Source of the DNA: an archaeon
GTDB lineage: Archaea > Asgardarchaeota > Hermodarchaeia > Hermodarchaeales > Hermodarchaeaceae
NCBI GenBank assembly: GCA_016550425.1
Contig: JABXGS010000136.1
Span: 1 to 22,152, forward strand
Direction: 5' to 3'
DNA length: 22,152 nt
Under the pieces are notes generated by a model. That model worked only from the letters and a program-made list of their open reading frames with translations, was not told the DNA's origin and searched no databases. Each line of letters opens with the position of its first letter. Position 1 is the stretch's first letter. Shown piece by piece: positions 14,232 through 22,042 of the stretch. The translations under genes and the position numbers were made by a program.

Positions 14232-14542
14232 TGAGAATCAAAGTCGTTGGTTTTATCCTCACTGTGATGTTTGGTGTCGTTGTCGCTTATGTGATTGGTA
14301 TGGCATTCAACTTTTACCTCGATCCCGGTGTTGTGATTGATCCCGCTACTTGGGCCATGCGATTTGTTACATCACCAGATAACGTGTATGCAATGATTCA
14401 AACTTTGAGTAACATGCTCTGGCATTATCGGGGTCTTGATATGGTCTTGTTAGGTGTGTTTTTGTTGGCAGCGGCTTTGGCCAGTTCTGCGTTCTTCTAC
14501 GAGATCACGAAGAAACCTACTGAAACAGAGGAGAAGGAGTAA
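14231..14542 (+). CDS. NuoJ C-terminal piece, with Mrp/Mbh-like YRGLD motif
   Basis: A 103-residue protein with two transmembrane helices (about residues 4-26 and 69-90) and an acidic tail (PTETEEKE). Just before the second helix is WHYRGLDMVLLG (64-75). A Y-R-G-F/Y-D segment in the same place is typical of MbhE and the C-terminal part of MrpA, not of bacterial NuoJ. The position after nuoJ fits both reading it as the second half of NuoJ and as an MbhE-like subunit. The ATG overlaps the preceding stop and has GGAGG 7 bases upstream, so the two are translationally coupled. Confidence 0.75.
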   Translation: MRIKVVGFILTVMFGVVVAYVIGMAFNFYLDPGVVIDPATWAMRFVTSPDNVYAMIQTLSNMLWHYRGLDMVLLGVFLLAAALASSAFFYEITKKPTETEEKE

Positions 14543-14548
14543 AACACC

Positions 14549-14884
14549 ATGTCGTATCTTGAAATTTTAGGCGTCCCCATTGTGGCGTTTCTCATCTTAG
14601 CGGTTTTCCTATATGCGGTTGGTATCTATGGCATGGCGACTAAACGGAATATGATTAAATTCCTTATTGCCTTGGAATTACTACTTGATGGCGCCCACTT
14701 GAACTTCATCGTATTTGCTACGGCGTGGTCAGGCTTTTACATTGACTTAATGGCTCAGGCGATTGTCATTGTCAGCATCTGTATCGGCGGTGGAGTCATT
14801 GCAATTGCTTTGTCGTTCTTCATTCGCGCTTACAATAAATTCGGAACCCTTGATATCCGAAAACTCAACAAACTGCGTCATTAA
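14549..14884 (+). CDS. nuoK: NuoK-like membrane subunit
   Basis: A 111-residue protein with three transmembrane helices (about 8-28, 36-58 and 67-92). Helix 2 has E43 in KRNMIKFLIALELLLDGAHL, matching the proton-channel Glu of NuoK (E36 in E. coli). The second conserved Glu of NuoK in helix 3 (E72 in E. coli) would fall near residue 79, where the helix reads IVIVSICIGGGVIAIAL and has no acidic residue, as in MrpC/MbhG. It is thus intermediate between NuoK and MrpC. AAGGAG precedes the ATG, and the gap to the previous gene is 6 bases. Confidence 0.9.
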   Translation: MSYLEILGVPIVAFLILAVFLYAVGIYGMATKRNMIKFLIALELLLDGAHLNFIVFATAWSGFYIDLMAQAIVIVSICIGGGVIAIALSFFIRAYNKFGTLDIRKLNKLRH

Positions 14885-14903
14885 CCTGAGGTGAAAAAGA
14901 AAA

Positions 14904-17069
14904 ATGCTTCCTTACGCTGCTTGGCTTTGTTGGTTGTTCCCAATCATTGGGGCTCTCCTGACACCTATCTTTGCGAAAATTCATCCACGTCTTCGTGACA
15001 TTGGAGCTGTCATCTTCGGAGCCTTAGGCATGATCATGGCCTTATCCATGCTTCCATTCATTTGGTCTGGATTAACTTGGATTGGTGGAACAGTAGCCGA
15101 ACCTTGGTTACTCTGGTATGAGACATCCATTAACTGGTTGACCATTCCAGTCATAGGCACGATTCAGTTTGGGATGCTCGTTGATCCCCTCTCAGTATTC
15201 ATGGCTTGCATCGCCACAGGCCTTGGTTTCCTCATTCTTCTATACAGCTTAGGCTATATGGAAGGTGACACTTCGCTCACCCGCTATTGGTTCTTCATGC
15301 AATTATTCATCGGAGGCATGACGCTATTAGTAATGGCAAATACTTTGTTTGTCACATTCATCGGGTGGGAAATTGTTGGTCTCTGTTCATATGCATTGAT
15401 CGGCTTCTGGTATAACCGGTCTAACATGATTCATGATGATCAACTGGGTGACCTCACTGAAGGCAAATACAATTCACATTGTGGGATGAAAGCGTTCATC
15501 GTCACCCGGGTGGGCGATGTTGGTTTACTCATCTCTATCATCTTTATTTTCTTCTTCACCGTATCTGCAGGTATTCCAACTCTAAACTATCAGATCCTAC
15601 TCTACGATTTCACCTGGCTCTTCAACATGGCTGCCATTTTGAACGGGCTTCTTCTGTTTGGGGTATTTCTGCTATTCTTCCTTGGTCCCATCGGTAAAAG
15701 CGCTCAATTCCCACTGCAGTTCTGGCTTCCTGAAGCCATGGCAGGACCCACAACTGTTTCTGCCTTAATTCACGCTGCTGCAATGGTTAAAGCTGGAGTT
15801 TATCTGGTCGCTCGAATGGCTCCGATTCTCGTCTCTGGTTTCTTTGCCGCAAGTTCGACAATCGCCGCTGTAGTGTTAACCAACTTTTTCCTCATCATCG
15901 CAATTATCGGCACGTTCACAGCCTTTATGACTGCAACTATGGCACTGACCTCTAATGAACTGAAAAAAGTCCTCGCCTTTAGTACGATTAGTCAACTGGG
16001 CTATATGTTCATGGCCTTAGGCATATTTGCTTTTACTGCCGATGGCGTGTTAGGATACACGGCAGGGGTCTTCCACCTGGCGGCTCACGCAGTCTTCAAA
16101 GCCCTTCTCTTTCTTTCGGCTGGTGCAGTCCTTCACGCCGTTCATAGTAAGTATATGACCGACATGGGTGGGCTCCGTAAACTCATGCCTATCACATGGA
16201 TAGTGATGCTCATCGGTGTACTCTCCCTTGGAGGCTTCCCATTCGTTGGAGCTTTCTGGAGTAAGGAACTGATCTTAACTTCGGCTTATGAACTCGGAAT
16301 GACCGGCAGCATTTGGGGATGGATCTTCCTCTTCTTTGGCGCACTCACCGCTGTGATGACAATCTTCTATGCCTTCCGAATGTTCGGACTTACATTCCAC
16401 GGCGAACCGAGTAAGAATGTCCAACACCTCGAAAAAGAAGGCAAACCTGCTCATGATCCACCTGCAGTGATGTGGGTTCCCCTAGCTATTCTCGCCACAG
16501 CAGCGATTGTAGTTGGATTCCTAGAACCAATCTTCAAGCAATTCTTCTATGCGTTCTGGGATGTTCAATATAGCCTGATTCCGAGTCCACCCCATCTAGG
16601 AACATTAATCGAAGAATATATTCACATGTTCCAGCACTTGATTGCATCTCCTACCTTCTATCTCTCACTTCTCATCGTCCTCGTTGGCGGACTCCTTGGG
16701 TACATGTTCTATATCCGACGCAGCTGGAGTCCTGACTTCGTGGGTCGAGGCCCCCTGCGTGGCTTGTACAAGTTCTTCTACAAACGCTGGTACTGGAATG
16801 CTCTAATGTACAAAGTCTTCGTTGATGGCGGTCTCTGGTTCGCTCGAGGACTCTATAATAAGGTCGAAGTCAAAGTCGTTGATGGTGCCAATTACTTAAT
16901 CGCTGATGGCGCAACTGGGTTGAGCCATCGGTGGCGTCGAATTCAAACCGGTATCCACAGTTGGAACATGATTCTGCTGCTTATCGGTGCCCTCGTCTTC
17001 ATCCTCCTCCTACTGCTATTTCAGCTAATAGGAGGCGTACTTATGATACCTATTCCCTTCCTACCATGA
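14904..17069 (+). CDS. nuoL: NuoL-like antiporter subunit with lateral helix
   Basis: A 721-residue polytopic protein, the distal ion-pump subunit. Proton-path residues line up with NuoL: E156 in FIGWEIVGLCSYAL (helix 5), K265 in GPIGKSAQFPLQFWLPEAMA (helix 7), K296 in HAAAMVKAGVYL (helix 8), H391 and H395 with K399 (HLAAHAVFKALLFLSAGA), and K454 in FWSKELIL (helix 12). The length leaves about 200 residues after residue 500, enough for the long lateral helix and final anchor helix (MILLLIGALVFILLLLLF) as in complex I. Mrp and Mbh proteins with a lateral helix exist too. It starts with GGTGA before ATG. It is followed by nuoM after 11 bases. Confidence 0.96.
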   Translation: MLPYAAWLCWLFPIIGALLTPIFAKIHPRLRDIGAVIFGALGMIMALSMLPFIWSGLTWIGGTVAEPWLLWYETSINWLTIPVIGTIQFGMLVDPLSVFMACIATGLGFLILLYSLGYMEGDTSLTRYWFFMQLFIGGMTLLVMANTLFVTFIGWEIVGLCSYALIGFWYNRSNMIHDDQLGDLTEGKYNSHCGMKAFIVTRVGDVGLLISIIFIFFFTVSAGIPTLNYQILLYDFTWLFNMAAILNGLLLFGVFLLFFLGPIGKSAQFPLQFWLPEAMAGPTTVSALIHAAAMVKAGVYLVARMAPILVSGFFAASSTIAAVVLTNFFLIIAIIGTFTAFMTATMALTSNELKKVLAFSTISQLGYMFMALGIFAFTADGVLGYTAGVFHLAAHAVFKALLFLSAGAVLHAVHSKYMTDMGGLRKLMPITWIVMLIGVLSLGGFPFVGAFWSKELILTSAYELGMTGSIWGWIFLFFGALTAVMTIFYAFRMFGLTFHGEPSKNVQHLEKEGKPAHDPPAVMWVPLAILATAAIVVGFLEPIFKQFFYAFWDVQYSLIPSPPHLGTLIEEYIHMFQHLIASPTFYLSLLIVLVGGLLGYMFYIRRSWSPDFVGRGPLRGLYKFFYKRWYWNALMYKVFVDGGLWFARGLYNKVEVKVVDGANYLIADGATGLSHRWRRIQTGIHSWNMILLLIGALVFILLLLLFQLIGGVLMIPIPFLP

Positions 17070-17080
17070 GGTGATACAAG

Positions 17081-18652
17081 ATGGCGCTCGTACCCTGGCT
17101 CTCAATTACCATGTTACTCATGATATTCGGATCGCTGATTGCTTACATCATTGGACGGCGTAATGGACGCTATTCCGGAATCTTTGCAGTTGTGATTATG
17201 CTCGTTAGTCTTGTTACCTATGCCCTCGCATGGTGGGAAGCAACGCTTACAGGCGTCTACCTCGAATGGTTCGTTTGGGGACCCTTCGTCTTTGGTTGGC
17301 TCCTTGATGGACTCAGTATCACAGTAGCTGGAATCATCATTATACTCACCATGGCCGCAACTATCTATTCATTAGTGTACATGCAGAAGGAACATGGACA
17401 CGGCAAATACTATGCCCTGCTTCTACTCTACAATGCGGGCATTTTTGGAGTAGTGATTGCTACCAACCTCTTCCAATTTTACGTCCTCTGGGAACTGATG
17501 CTGATTCCCAGCTACTTCCTCATCGCTGAATGGGGCACCAAACCTCAATCCACCAAAATCGCCCTGAAATACTTCATCTACACACACGTTGGTGCAGTAC
17601 TTATCATCGTGGGCATTGCGGGTATGTATACGTTATCTGCTATCAATGGTGTTGCCACCCTCAGCTTAGTTGACTTCTCAAGTGTAGGTGGACCCAGCCA
17701 AGTGATTGACCTAAGCTGGATATGGGCTGCTGGGGTTCCTGTCCCAACAATCTATGCAGGGTTCTTCGAACTTGCTAAGATATTGGTGGTCCTCTTTACC
17801 ATTGGATTTGCGGTCAAGATGGCGGTCTTCCCGATTCACTCGTGGTTACCCGATGCTCACGCTGAAGCTCCCACTCCAATTAGTGCAATCTTGTCTGGTG
17901 TAATGATTGCCACCGCAGCGTATGCGATTATCAGGATTTTAATGGGCTATATGCTTCCTGCCTTTGGCGCCTTCGTGATGGTAATTATGATCTTTGGCAT
18001 CGTTACCATGTTCTACGGTGGAGCAATGGCGCTGGCTCAAAAGGACACGAAACGGCTCTTTGCATACTCATCTATATCTCAGATGGGTTACATCTTCTTC
18101 GGACTCGGAACCGCTGTCCTTCTTGGCGTGACAGGGGCTGCCTTCCACATCTTCACCCACGCCCTTGGCAAAGGGCTCTTGTTTATGGTTGCAGGTGTCC
18201 TCATCGTTCAGGTGGGTCATCAACGAGGTCGAGACATCGACGCATTGGGTGGTTTGGGGAGGAAAATGCCTTGGACTGCCACCATTGCACTGATTGCAGG
18301 CTTGAGTCTTGCTGGCACTCCTCCCTTAGCAGGATTCTTCTCCGAATTCTTTATCTTCGGCGGAGCTGCTTTTGCGTACACAATCTGGCTCCTCATCTTC
18401 GCGGTTGCCGGATCAGCCCTAACCGCTGCCTATGTCCTCTGGTTTGTGAAACGCGTCTTCTTCGGCGAGACACCTGCGGACTTGGAAAATATCACTGAGA
18501 GTCCATGGATCATGCGACTTTCCATGCTCCTACTAGCGGCGCTTATCATTATCATTGGAATTTGGCCGATGATCGTGGTGAACCCGCTTTTCACAGCATT
18601 CACACAACAACTCCCCTGGTTCCCACCAGGGTTCCCCTTAGTTCCCCCATAA
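17081..18652 (+). CDS. nuoM: NuoM-like antiporter subunit
   Basis: A 523-residue polytopic membrane protein. Key residues: E138 in FYVLWELMLIP (helix 5), K246 in FAVKMAVFPIHSWLPDAH (helix 7), H356, H360 and K364 in AFHIFTHALGKGLLFMVAG, and E422 in GFFSEFFIF (helix 12), the Glu that is typical of NuoM where NuoL and NuoN have Lys. Helix 8, where E. coli NuoM has a Lys, reads SGVMIATAAYAIIR without one. The order J-J-K-L-M-N supports the assignment. GGTGA lies 6 bases before the ATG. Confidence 0.95.
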   Translation: MALVPWLSITMLLMIFGSLIAYIIGRRNGRYSGIFAVVIMLVSLVTYALAWWEATLTGVYLEWFVWGPFVFGWLLDGLSITVAGIIIILTMAATIYSLVYMQKEHGHGKYYALLLLYNAGIFGVVIATNLFQFYVLWELMLIPSYFLIAEWGTKPQSTKIALKYFIYTHVGAVLIIVGIAGMYTLSAINGVATLSLVDFSSVGGPSQVIDLSWIWAAGVPVPTIYAGFFELAKILVVLFTIGFAVKMAVFPIHSWLPDAHAEAPTPISAILSGVMIATAAYAIIRILMGYMLPAFGAFVMVIMIFGIVTMFYGGAMALAQKDTKRLFAYSSISQMGYIFFGLGTAVLLGVTGAAFHIFTHALGKGLLFMVAGVLIVQVGHQRGRDIDALGGLGRKMPWTATIALIAGLSLAGTPPLAGFFSEFFIFGGAAFAYTIWLLIFAVAGSALTAAYVLWFVKRVFFGETPADLENITESPWIMRLSMLLLAALIIIIGIWPMIVVNPLFTAFTQQLPWFPPGFPLVPP

Positions 18653-18668
18653 TGGAGGCTGAAAAAAG

Positions 18669-20288
18669 ATGGCAATTGGACCCACAGAATGGATTCAACT
18701 CATACCCCTCTGGTTACCTTTCGTCGGTGCCCTCATCCTTGGGTTACTAGGTAAATTCTGGCAGGACCGACGCAAGACAAGTTTAGGCGTACTTGCTGCC
18801 CTGTTCTTCATATTAGGTCTACTAATCATATTTTGGCCTCTTTCAATTACCACTCTCTGGGGAGGGTCAACTTTAGGGCTTTACTGGCAGGTACTCACTA
18901 GCGGACCGATCGAAATCTGGTATTGGCCCTTGGGTGCCTTTGATGCCTCAACCGGTGCCACCTTCTTCCGCATTGACATGCTAACCGTGTATATGTCCGT
19001 TATCTTCCTAACCCTTGCAATCCTCGTCTCCCTCTACTCAATTAAATACATGGAGCACGACACACGCCTCCCACTCTATTATGCCCTCCTTCTCACACTA
19101 GTCGGTGGCATGATTGGAGTGGTTTTCGCAGGTGATTTCTTCACCCTTTTCATTCTCTGGGAAACTATGTCCATCAGCAGCTATGTCCTGGTTGCCTTCC
19201 GCCGAGAGGAAGCGGAACCTCTCGAAGCTGGTATCAAATATTTGCTTCTCAGTGCTGTTGGTTCAACCTTAATCCTATTCACAATGTCCATTCTTTATGG
19301 ACTGACAGGCACACTCAACCTCTATCAAATTGGTCCCGCGCTCGCTGCCCTCCTCGTTGGACCACCAGCAGCCACCTCCGCGATTTATGGTGTTCTTATC
19401 TTCGCTATTGTTGGTCTGATAATTGGTTTCGGTGTCAAAGCTGCCATCGCCCCACTCTCTACTTGGTTACCTGATGCCCATCCAGCTGCTCCCAGTGGCA
19501 TCAGCGCCATGCTTAGTGGGGTCGTCATCATGACCGGTGCTTATGCGATTATTCGGCTCTTGGTCCTCTTCTTCGACCCATATCTGTTCGTCTACTACGG
19601 TGCTGTCATCAGCTGGTTTGCCCTCTTCACGATGATTTATGGTAACCTCATGGCGCTAACCCAAAAGGATCTGAAACGTCTTCTCGCCTACTCGACAATA
19701 GTAAACGTTGGCTTCATCATCTTTGGTTTCAGCGTCGCCATGATGCCCCATGCCCCATGGGTTCCCCAAGAAGCTCTCACATACTCGGTGACCGGAAGCC
19801 TACTCCATATCTTCAGCCACATGCTCGCCAAGGGTATGCTCTTTTTAATTGCCGGAATTTTCTTGCACCAAATAGGGACTCGCGATTTGGATAAACTGCA
19901 AGGTGTCGGTCGCCGCATGCCATTCGTGATGTTCTGCTTCACCATTGCTGCTCTTTCCCTTGCAGGTGTCCCACCACTAGTTGGCTTCTATAGTAAATTC
20001 TACATCATCTGGGGCTCAATCGTCGCAAGCGCTTACCTTGCCACCATCATCATGGTTCTGATGAGTGCCTTCAGTGTCGTCTATTACTTGCGAATGATTC
20101 AATTCCTTGTCTTCTCAGAACCTAGCCCCGAAGCCGCTACAGCGAAACGCCCTCACTGGCTCTTTCTCTTCGTCATAGGAGTGCTAATGATTTTCATCAT
20201 CCTCTTTGGCCTCTTCCCCGGTGTCTTTGTCGACTTTGCATTACAAGCCGCTGGAGCTCTTCCGCTACCACCCATTCCAACAGCCTAA
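18669..20288 (+). CDS. nuoN: NuoN-like antiporter subunit
   Basis: A 539-residue polytopic protein, related to NuoM and to MrpD/MbhH. E165 is in FILWETMSISSYVLVAF (helix 5), K257 in FGVKAAIAPLSTWLPDAH (helix 7), H380, H384 and K388 in LLHIFSHMLAKGMLF, and K443 in GFYSKFYIIW (helix 12), the Lys of NuoN/NuoL type. Helix 8 reads SGVVIMTGAYAIIR with no Lys. It is the last gene of the operon and the nearest partner to nuoK/J in a complex I layout. GGAGG precedes the ATG with a 10-base spacer. It converges on cysS through a hairpin. Confidence 0.93.
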   Translation: MAIGPTEWIQLIPLWLPFVGALILGLLGKFWQDRRKTSLGVLAALFFILGLLIIFWPLSITTLWGGSTLGLYWQVLTSGPIEIWYWPLGAFDASTGATFFRIDMLTVYMSVIFLTLAILVSLYSIKYMEHDTRLPLYYALLLTLVGGMIGVVFAGDFFTLFILWETMSISSYVLVAFRREEAEPLEAGIKYLLLSAVGSTLILFTMSILYGLTGTLNLYQIGPALAALLVGPPAATSAIYGVLIFAIVGLIIGFGVKAAIAPLSTWLPDAHPAAPSGISAMLSGVVIMTGAYAIIRLLVLFFDPYLFVYYGAVISWFALFTMIYGNLMALTQKDLKRLLAYSTIVNVGFIIFGFSVAMMPHAPWVPQEALTYSVTGSLLHIFSHMLAKGMLFLIAGIFLHQIGTRDLDKLQGVGRRMPFVMFCFTIAALSLAGVPPLVGFYSKFYIIWGSIVASAYLATIIMVLMSAFSVVYYLRMIQFLVFSEPSPEAATAKRPHWLFLFVIGVLMIFIILFGLFPGVFVDFALQAAGALPLPPIPTA

Positions 20289-20297
20289 GTAACTTTA

Positions 20298-20318
20298 ACG
20301 CCCACCTTCAGTGGGCGT
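20298..20318 (+). terminator. Hairpin terminator between nuoN and cysS
   Basis: ACGCCCAC (20298-20305), a 5-base loop, and GTGGGCGT (20311-20318) form a perfect 8-pair GC-rich stem 9 bases after the nuoN stop. A T-rich run (ATTTTTCCTTTT, about 20324-20335) follows on the plus strand. It ends the nuo transcript. The loop holds the cysS stop codon, so it may serve the convergent transcript too. Confidence 0.65.
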
Positions 20319-21813
20319 CTCTAGATTTTTCCTTTTGATTCACTGACTTCTTCCACCAAAGTGTTCGATCTTTTGTATCGGTTACCTTGAATCCAACTTC
20401 TTGAAGCTTTACCCGGATGGCATCAGCTTCTTGATAGTGTTTCTGATTCCGTAACCGTGCCCGTTCACTCAACAATAACTCGACCAAGGATTTGATTATT
20501 GGATCCGCCTTGGGTAGGATTTCTCGGATGTAGAGGTCACCAAGCAAAATACGGCCTGCTTCACCGAAGAAGTTGAGTAATGCATGAGCTGTTGCGATAT
20601 TGAAATCGGGGTCCGTTTCAAGTTGACCGTAGACCTGATTTACCAGGCCAAAGAAGTGATTAACCGCTCGCCCTGTATTGAAATCATCTAATAAGGCTGC
20701 AATAAACCTTTCACGACTCTTCGATACGACGCGAGCTTCTTTGGATTTATCCTCAGTGATATTGGAAGGAGTCATAGTCAGACTCCTTAACCGGGTTAAC
20801 AATTGGCGAAGCCGATCCAGTTTTTGCGCTTTGCGCTCCACCTCCATTTGATCAAAAGTAATTGGTTTACGGTAATGTGTTGCTAATAGGAAGAGTCGTA
20901 ACGTCGCTGCTCCGTGGGCTTCTACAGCTTCACGAACCGTCAGGAAGTTCCCAGTGGACTTTGACATTTTTGCTCTACCCACATTGAGGTGCCGGACATG
21001 CATCCAGTACCGCACGTACGGCTTGCCAGTAGCTGCCTGGCTCTGGGCGATAGAGTTTTCATGATGGGGGAACAGATTGTCTTCTCCGCCACCTGAGATA
21101 TCCAACGTTGTCCCCAAATACTTCATGGACATAGCGCTGCATTCAATGTGCCAGCCTGGTCGACCGGGTCCCCAAGGGCTATACCAAAATGGTTCACCAG
21201 GTTTCGCTCTTTTCCAGAGGACAAAATCCCCGGCATGTTCTTTGTTATATTGGTCCTTATCGACCCGTCCACTCGCTCCTACTTTCAAGCTCGCAGGATC
21301 TAATCCTGCTAGCTGGCCATACTGTGGAAATTTACTAATCCGGAAATAGACTCCATCTTCTGCTTCATAAGCAAACCCCAGATCGAGTAATTGCTGCACC
21401 AACTCGATCATCTCCTGGATATGCTGTGTCGCAATAGCATAGGTATACGGATTCCGGATTCCCAATGTGTAGCGATCCTGGTAGTAGTCCTGGGTATGCT
21501 GTGTGGTAAGTTGTTGAAATGCTTCACCACTTGCTCGAACACGTTTCAGGATGTTGTCATCTACACTGATATCAGTGATGTTCGAAACATGACGTACATC
21601 ATACCCTAGATATTCTAGGAATCGTTCTACCACATCCCAGAAAATATAGGTTCGGGCATGACCAATATGCATTAGATAGTTCACGGTCAACCCGCAAGTA
21701 TACATTCGAACCTTGCCCGATTCAAGTGGAACAAACTGTTCCTTCTTTCGAGTCAACGAATTGTAAATCAACAAATCCGACGACATTCGACGACGAGAAA
21801 GCGATGTCACCAC
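20308..21813 (-). CDS. cysS: Cysteinyl-tRNA synthetase
   Basis: A class I synthetase of about 501 residues charging tRNA-Cys. The zinc-site Cys is in YTCGLTVN, with C227-type WHIECSAM and the FPHHEN segment (His, His, Glu) also present. HIGH is in MHIGHAR (about residue 50), and KMSKS in GRAKMSKSTGN (about 285). Length matches CysRS with anticodon and C-terminal helices. The start is ambiguous: ATG 21819 sits directly on GGAGG with no spacer; GTG 21813 has a 6-base spacer and is chosen; ATG 21786 (MSSDLLIYNSL) fits the family N-terminus best but lacks a ribosome-binding site. It converges with nuoN; it has no visible link to the other genes. Confidence 0.96.
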   Translation of the reverse strand: MVTSLSRRRMSSDLLIYNSLTRKKEQFVPLESGKVRMYTCGLTVNYLMHIGHARTYIFWDVVERFLEYLGYDVRHVSNITDISVDDNILKRVRASGEAFQQLTTQHTQDYYQDRYTLGIRNPYTYAIATQHIQEMIELVQQLLDLGFAYEAEDGVYFRISKFPQYGQLAGLDPASLKVGASGRVDKDQYNKEHAGDFVLWKRAKPGEPFWYSPWGPGRPGWHIECSAMSMKYLGTTLDISGGGEDNLFPHHENSIAQSQAATGKPYVRYWMHVRHLNVGRAKMSKSTGNFLTVREAVEAHGAATLRLFLLATHYRKPITFDQMEVERKAQKLDRLRQLLTRLRSLTMTPSNITEDKSKEARVVSKSRERFIAALLDDFNTGRAVNHFFGLVNQVYGQLETDPDFNIATAHALLNFFGEAGRILLGDLYIREILPKADPIIKSLVELLLSERARLRNQKHYQEADAIRVKLQEVGFKVTDTKDRTLWWKKSVNQKEKSRDAH

Positions 21814-21861
21814 GTCCATCCTCCAAGGGGCTTTATACCTTTACTCTTCTTTCCATTAATT

Positions 21862-21869
21862 GAATATAA
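21862..21869 (-). promoter_or_regulatory. Possible TATA box for cysS
   Basis: On the minus strand this reads ATTATATT, about 50 bases before the chosen start. A second TATA-like TATAAA (21832-21837 on the plus strand) is nearer and would place the transcript start inside the first codons, which would favour the ATG at 21786. The two cannot be separated by eye. Confidence 0.35.
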
Positions 21870-21967
21870 TCGACTTTGGTCAGAAAAGGAGATGGTTTGT
21901 GGTGTCACCGCGGGGCTAATGAAGGCAAACTAAATACCCCATGGTAATTCACCAAGCGTGATAGATT

Positions 21968-22042
21968 TCTAGTTTGCACATAAATGTTGTGGGTTAGGCA
22001 ATTCCAAGAGCCCAAACTAGAGGAAGCCTTTTTTACCTAACC
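21968..22042. repeat. Two interleaved inverted repeats in the cysS upstream gap
   Basis: This lies in the gap 21820-22032, which holds no gene I can support. TCTAGTTTG (21968-21976) pairs with CAAACTAGA (22013-22021), and GGTTAGG (21992-21998) pairs with CCTAACC (22036-22042). The elements alternate, so both can form together only as a pseudoknot, with loops of about 14-15 bases, which is physically possible. Repeats of this length arise by chance in a window of this size. The second copy overlaps the end of the partial minus-strand frame. Confidence 0.4.

Noticed and set aside
21820..22032. tRNA or other structured RNA gene upstream of cysS
   Set aside because: No T-loop GTTCRANNC or acceptor pairing was found on either strand; only the inverted repeats stand out.
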